NCBI GenBank assembly: GCA_003278845.1
Contig: QCCX01000009.1
Location: 1 to 40,513, forward strand
Source of the DNA: Prochlorococcus sp. AG-347-O22
GTDB taxonomy: Bacteria; Cyanobacteriota; Cyanobacteriia; PCC-6307; Cyanobiaceae
Direction of reading: 5' to 3'
DNA: 40,513 bases
Shown here: positions 37,362-40,513 of the stretch, piece after piece
Layout: each line of letters starts with the position of its first letter
Position numbering within the stretch: position 1 is the stretch's first letter
Position numbers and translations under genes: made by a program
The notes under the pieces: model-generated
What the model saw: the letters and a program-made list of their open reading frames with translations, nothing else
What the model was told of the DNA's origin: nothing
The model's database searches: none

Positions 37362-38084
37362 TTAGTCATATGTTTTTGAAGAGTTTTCAAGTAATCCATG
37401 TAATTCTAGGAGTTCTTCTTTACTAAGTTCTCTATATTCTCCTGTTGGCACGTCTAACTTAATATTCATAATTCTTACACGCTTTAATGATCGTACTCTA
37501 TATCCTAAGGCCTCACACATTCTTCTAATCTGGCGGTTAAGTCCCTGTGTAAGTATAATTTTAAAATTTCTTGAACCCAATTGTTTTACGAAACAATTTT
37601 TAGTTATTGTGTCTAATATTTCAACTCCATTACTCATGCTTTGAATAAAGTCGCTATTAATCGGACGATTAACTTTTACAATATATTCTTTTTCATGATT
37701 ATTTCTTGCTCTGAGTATTTTATTTACGATATCTCCATCATTAGTTAAAAAAATCAATCCCTCACTGAGCTTATCTAATCTTCCGATAGGGAAAATTCTT
37801 TTAGGATATTTAATGAAATCTATGACATTATTGGGTTCCACTTTTCTATCTGTTGTACAAACAATTCCTACAGGTTTATTAAAGGCTAAGTATATGCTTT
37901 TTTGTCTCTTTGCTTTTTCTATTCTTTGACCTTCAACTTCTACTTGATCACTATCCTCTACTTTGGTTCCAATTTCTGGAATTTTGCCATTAATGGTTAC
38001 CTTTCCTTCTAGAATTAATCTATCTGCTTCTCTTCTAGAACAATAACCGACTTCACTTAGATATTTATTTATTCTGGTAGCCAT
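37362..38084 (-). CDS. rluF: 23S rRNA pseudouridine synthase, RluF/RsuA family
   Basis: 240 aa. An N-terminal S4 RNA-binding domain (RINKYLSEVGYCSRREADRL) is followed by the RsuA-family catalytic domain: FNKPVGIVCTTD, FPIGRLDKLSEGLIFLTNDG with catalytic Asp in GRLD, and LTQGLNRQIRRMCEALGY. The NRQIRRMCEALGYRV sequence favours RluF (U2604) over RluB/RsuA. Confidence 0.9.
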   Translation of the reverse strand: MATRINKYLSEVGYCSRREADRLILEGKVTINGKIPEIGTKVEDSDQVEVEGQRIEKAKRQKSIYLAFNKPVGIVCTTDRKVEPNNVIDFIKYPKRIFPIGRLDKLSEGLIFLTNDGDIVNKILRARNNHEKEYIVKVNRPINSDFIQSMSNGVEILDTITKNCFVKQLGSRNFKIILTQGLNRQIRRMCEALGYRVRSLKRVRIMNIKLDVPTGEYRELSKEELLELHGLLENSSKTYD

Positions 38085-38234
38085 TTTTGATGTTTCATTT
38101 TTATCTGCACTAAATAAAATAATTTACTAATCTCCTTATATTTTAGATCGGCTGTCAATTTTAGTTATTATCTAATAATTGAATTTCTGATTATTTTCAT
38201 TAGTAATTTGTATCGCACAGATCTAACTCTCTCT

Positions 38235-38480
38235 TTAATTCCAATTTTTTTCAATTTTCCTCCATCCCTTTGAAAGTAATCTTTCATAAATTTCTCTAGC
38301 TAAATCTATTTCAACAGACACTGTATTTGTCATTACTGGTGGTTTGTTTCCTAGTCCCCCCACTATTTTTCCAGTATCTATAAACATATATTCAAAAACT
38401 CCATCAATACTCTTATCGTTTTTCATAAATCTTTTAACTTCTGACCTATTTGAATTAATCAACCAATAAGATTTAGCCAT
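38235..38480 (-). CDS. DUF1651 protein, 81 aa
   Basis: I start at ATG 38480 (MAKSYWLINSNRSEVKRFMK), because the 29 extra upstream residues overlap the SRAP gene in another frame and have no family match. FIDTGKIVGGLGNKPPVMTN and AREIYERLLSKGWRKIEKNW complete the DUF1651 pattern. Lies 32 nt downstream of the SRAP gene. Confidence 0.8.
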   Translation of the reverse strand: MAKSYWLINSNRSEVKRFMKNDKSIDGVFEYMFIDTGKIVGGLGNKPPVMTNTVSVEIDLAREIYERLLSKGWRKIEKNWN

Positions 38481-38512
38481 TAATTTAACCTTGGAATTAG
38501 TATGCGTTCCAT

Positions 38513-39151
38513 TTAAAACAAACTCATTTGACCAATTTCTTTTTTCTTTACATCCTCTACTAGCCAATCATCAGGGGACCAACTCATCATGATTGCAAAT
38601 AATCCTCTTAATTCATCTGCATCTTTAACTTGCTCTGTCCATTGTTCCTCATATCCATCAGGAACGATCACAGGCATGCGATGATGTAAAGGTTTAATTA
38701 AATCATTTGGTTCAGTTGTCAAAACACAGCAACTCTCAAGTTCTGCTCCATCTGGTGAAGTCCATTTACTCCAAATTCCGCCCAACCAAAAAGTCTCATA
38801 ATTCAATTTTCGAACACGATATTTTTTTTCAAAAAAACCGCTGGCAGGTATCAGGCACCTTTTATGTTTCCAACTTCCACTAAATAATTTTTTTTCTTCT
38901 ATGGTTTCTGATCTTGCATTAAATGGTCTTGGTCTCTCTTTATCAAATGGGTCTCTGGCCCAAGGAGAAATAAAGCCCCATGTCATAAAAGTAGTTTTAA
39001 TTCTTCCTTCGTTTTTAATTACAAGAACAGGATCATTAGGTCTTATTAGACTTTGAGTATCATATTTAGAATCAAGTCCACTTGGATAGTCTTGTTTCAA
39101 AACCTTTGGCAACTTCTCAAATTTAGTTTTCAGCTCAAATCTTCCGCACAT
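38513..39151 (-). CDS. SRAP (YedK/HMCES) abasic-site-processing protein
   Basis: 212 aa. Starts MCGRFE, with catalytic Cys2 that forms a thiazolidine crosslink to abasic sites in single-stranded DNA. RPFNARSETI (Asn, Arg contacts), LIPASGFFEKK (active-site Glu) and HHRMPVIVP (His) complete the SRAP set. It protects forks from abasic damage; often near or in SOS regulons. Slightly shorter than the E. coli protein. Confidence 0.93.
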   Translation of the reverse strand: MCGRFELKTKFEKLPKVLKQDYPSGLDSKYDTQSLIRPNDPVLVIKNEGRIKTTFMTWGFISPWARDPFDKERPRPFNARSETIEEKKLFSGSWKHKRCLIPASGFFEKKYRVRKLNYETFWLGGIWSKWTSPDGAELESCCVLTTEPNDLIKPLHHRMPVIVPDGYEEQWTEQVKDADELRGLFAIMMSWSPDDWLVEDVKKKEIGQMSLF

Positions 39152-39340
39152 TGATTTTCAAAATATTTTTAAAACTCACTAAATAAGACAGTAACTTTTT
39201 TTATTTTAGATCTACTTTCAGTTTTCTCAAATAAAAAACAATTTTTTGATCATAGAAAGTTTTTTATCCAAATAATTAAAAGAAAATATAGATATTGAAA
39301 AGCTTCCTCAAATTTAATTTGAATGCTTCAAAATTGAATT

Positions 39341-39487
39341 ATGACTGATCCTAGTTTTTATTTATCTATGTTATTAGGACTTGGAGGAGTTTATGTATTA
39401 ATCTCTTCCTTCCATGATGATGACGATGGTGATGATGATGGAGAAAAATATGTTTATAATCTCGAACAAGCTAATTTAGCAAGATAG
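39341..39487 (+). CDS. Small membrane protein with Asp/Gly tail, 48 aa
   Basis: MTDPSFYLSMLLGLGGVYVL then ISSFHDDDDGDDDGEKYVYN. One helix, then an acidic cluster that could bind cations. Not recognised. Confidence 0.55.
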   Translation: MTDPSFYLSMLLGLGGVYVLISSFHDDDDGDDDGEKYVYNLEQANLAR

Positions 39488-39733
39488 TTGATTTGTTTAT
39501 AAAAACACATTATCTACAAAAAGTTTCTAGCAAAAACAGCTCGCCATTGAAAAAGTTATATAGGAGTACAGGGTATATTGTTTTTTTTCCAAAACTACTT
39601 ATTCATTATATTAATTTTTAAATTAAGTTGTTGGTCCTCTATCCGTATATGTTTGTGCCTTAAACCGTACATTTTTATTAGTCGATTGATAAGCATGCCT
39701 AGTTAGAACTTAGTGGTAACGAAGAAAAATCAA

Positions 39734-39919
39734 ATGCCTTCAACACCAATAAAATCTTGTAATAAATATGTGTTGAGTTACAAAGATTCAACAAATAAGA
39801 CGCATGAAGTTGGCTTCTATGCTCGCGATGCATATGATTGCCTAATGCTTGCGAGAGAATTCAACACTTACGTACATGATAACCCAGGATCTGTAATCAG
39901 AATCCAACAAAAATTTTGA
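39734..39919 (+). CDS. Conserved small picocyanobacterial protein, 61 aa
   Basis: MPSTPIKSCNKYVLSYKDST then HEVGFYARDAYDCLMLAREF and a terminal VIRIQQKF. I recognise it as a widespread Prochlorococcus/Synechococcus hypothetical protein. ATG 39734 preferred over GTG 39713. A GAGG-like site sits at the junction to the next gene (39918-39923). Confidence 0.75.
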   Translation: MPSTPIKSCNKYVLSYKDSTNKTHEVGFYARDAYDCLMLAREFNTYVHDNPGSVIRIQQKF

Positions 39920-39930
39920 GGAAATTAATT

Positions 39931-40095
39931 ATGAATTTAAAAAGATCACCATTCGCAATTCAAGATAAAAATGCAAGAGATCTTGATAATGCAAAAGATT
40001 ATCCAACAATTGCAGATTTAATGAGAGAACAGAAAGTTCCACAAGAGTACGCAAGTACAGTTCACCATCGGAGAGATTTAGACTCTCTCGGTTAG
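39931..40095 (+). CDS. Small hypothetical protein, 54 aa
   Basis: MNLKRSPFAIQDKNARDLDN then AKDYPTIADLMREQKVPQEY. GAGGAAATTA lies before the ATG, 11 nt after the previous stop, so it is in an operon with it. Hydrophilic. Not recognised. GAGAG/CTCTC near the end may form a small hairpin. Confidence 0.65.
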   Translation: MNLKRSPFAIQDKNARDLDNAKDYPTIADLMREQKVPQEYASTVHHRRDLDSLG

Positions 40096-40163
40096 TTTAC
40101 GAGCTTGGCTATTTGCTAAATTTTAAAAATTAACGATTGTGATTAACGCGATTTGCGACTCAT

Positions 40164-40331
40164 TCAAAAGATAATATTTTCTTCCTCAAGTTTTTTTTTA
40201 AGCTCTATAGGCATATAATCAATATCTTTTTTTATTGCATTAATAGCTTCTCTATACTTTTCAGGCTCAGCTAAAAGCATTTTTATTAAATTGTATTGAC
40301 TTTCAATTTCTTCAGAAGAAAATTTTCCCAT
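40164..40331 (-). CDS. Small helical protein, 55 aa
   Basis: MGKFSSEEIESQYNLIKMLL then AEPEKYREAINAIKKDIDYM. All-helical and charged. AAAAGGATAG lies upstream; a TTGACTGTTGATT relative of the recurring minus-strand motif is at 40360-40373. Unknown function. Confidence 0.6.
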   Translation of the reverse strand: MGKFSSEEIESQYNLIKMLLAEPEKYREAINAIKKDIDYMPIELKKKLEEENIIF

Positions 40332-40388
40332 AAAAAATATCTACTATCCTTTTATATTAAATCAACAGTCAAACATACAACAGGTTAA

Positions 40389-40513
40389 CTATTTGTTAGA
40401 GGCTGCTGCAATTTCTTTATGGACGGAAAGAAATTCTTTATCCGTTAGAACTGGTGTAACTTCAATTTCTACGCCAAAATTATCGACCCAGATACTACTC
40501 CATTTCCAAATGT
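40389..40513 (-). CDS. C-terminal part of a gene running off the window
   Basis: The minus strand reads IWKWSSIWVDNFGVEIEVTP then VLTDKEFLSVHKEIAAASNK and TAG. The start lies beyond the window. Soluble, mixed composition. No family assigned. Confidence 0.6.
   Translation of the reverse strand, partial: IWKWSSIWVDNFGVEIEVTPVLTDKEFLSVHKEIAAASNK

Overview
The window is low-GC DNA with the gene content of a high-light-adapted marine Prochlorococcus: crtH, trmFO, psbY, short high-light-inducible (HLI) proteins, Prochlorococcus-type porins, DUF1651 and many tiny lineage-specific proteins. The species call is inference from gene recognition, not from a search.

Layout. 1-8400 is mostly core genome: carotenoid isomerase, tRNA methyltransferase, psbY, tRNA-Lys, an HLI gene, two tandem porins whose C-terminal 1 kb is identical, and apt. 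8600-34850 is a genomic island built around one intact tRNA-Pro(TGG) at 18777-18850. Left of it lie three copies of the 5' half of this tRNA (8635, 9574, 10211). Right of it lie seven copies of the 3' half (23180, 24074, 27343, 28562, 29553, 31265, 32107) and several 8-13 nt scraps. Copies near the intact gene are perfect and copies further out are progressively mutated, so the island reads as a record of serial insertions in both directions.

10211-18850 is the youngest and only recombinase-bearing unit. It looks like a tycheposon (the tRNA-targeting tyrosine-recombinase elements described from Prochlorococcus) of the phage-satellite kind. It has a tyrosine recombinase beside the tRNA, two small HTH proteins, a VirE/D5-like helicase, an AT-rich run of 10-bp repeats that could be an origin, an HK97 protease-major capsid fusion, a lone NAD-ligase adenylation domain, and no portal or terminase. 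Right of the tRNA each unit carries cargo instead: an ArsR-controlled arsenate/phosphate cassette (gap, arsJ, pstS); a 179-aa protein; a metal-type cassette (HesB/IscA-like, CobW-like, two metallophosphoesterases) with a Fur/Zur-like box; a membrane protein; and sets of very small proteins.

The most striking signal is that most cargo units are bounded by a pair of about 7-nt direct repeats with an 11- or 12-bp period. The repeat sequence is private to the unit and usually the same at both ends (TAGCGATT, ATGTCAT, GGGCGATC, TGAGCGAG, AGGGAAA, GCAC). The recombinase-bearing element has the same architecture with GTACGCA, and an older relic on the left has TTAGTGA at the same distance from its tRNA fragment. 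These look like diverged recombinase arm sites, each unit having kept its own specificity.

34850-40513 is island edge and flanking DNA: small stress-type and hypothetical genes (HLI protein, DUF1651, NTF2-like, SRAP peptidase, RluF-like pseudouridine synthase), many separated by a recurrent minus-strand motif plus hairpin plus T-run.
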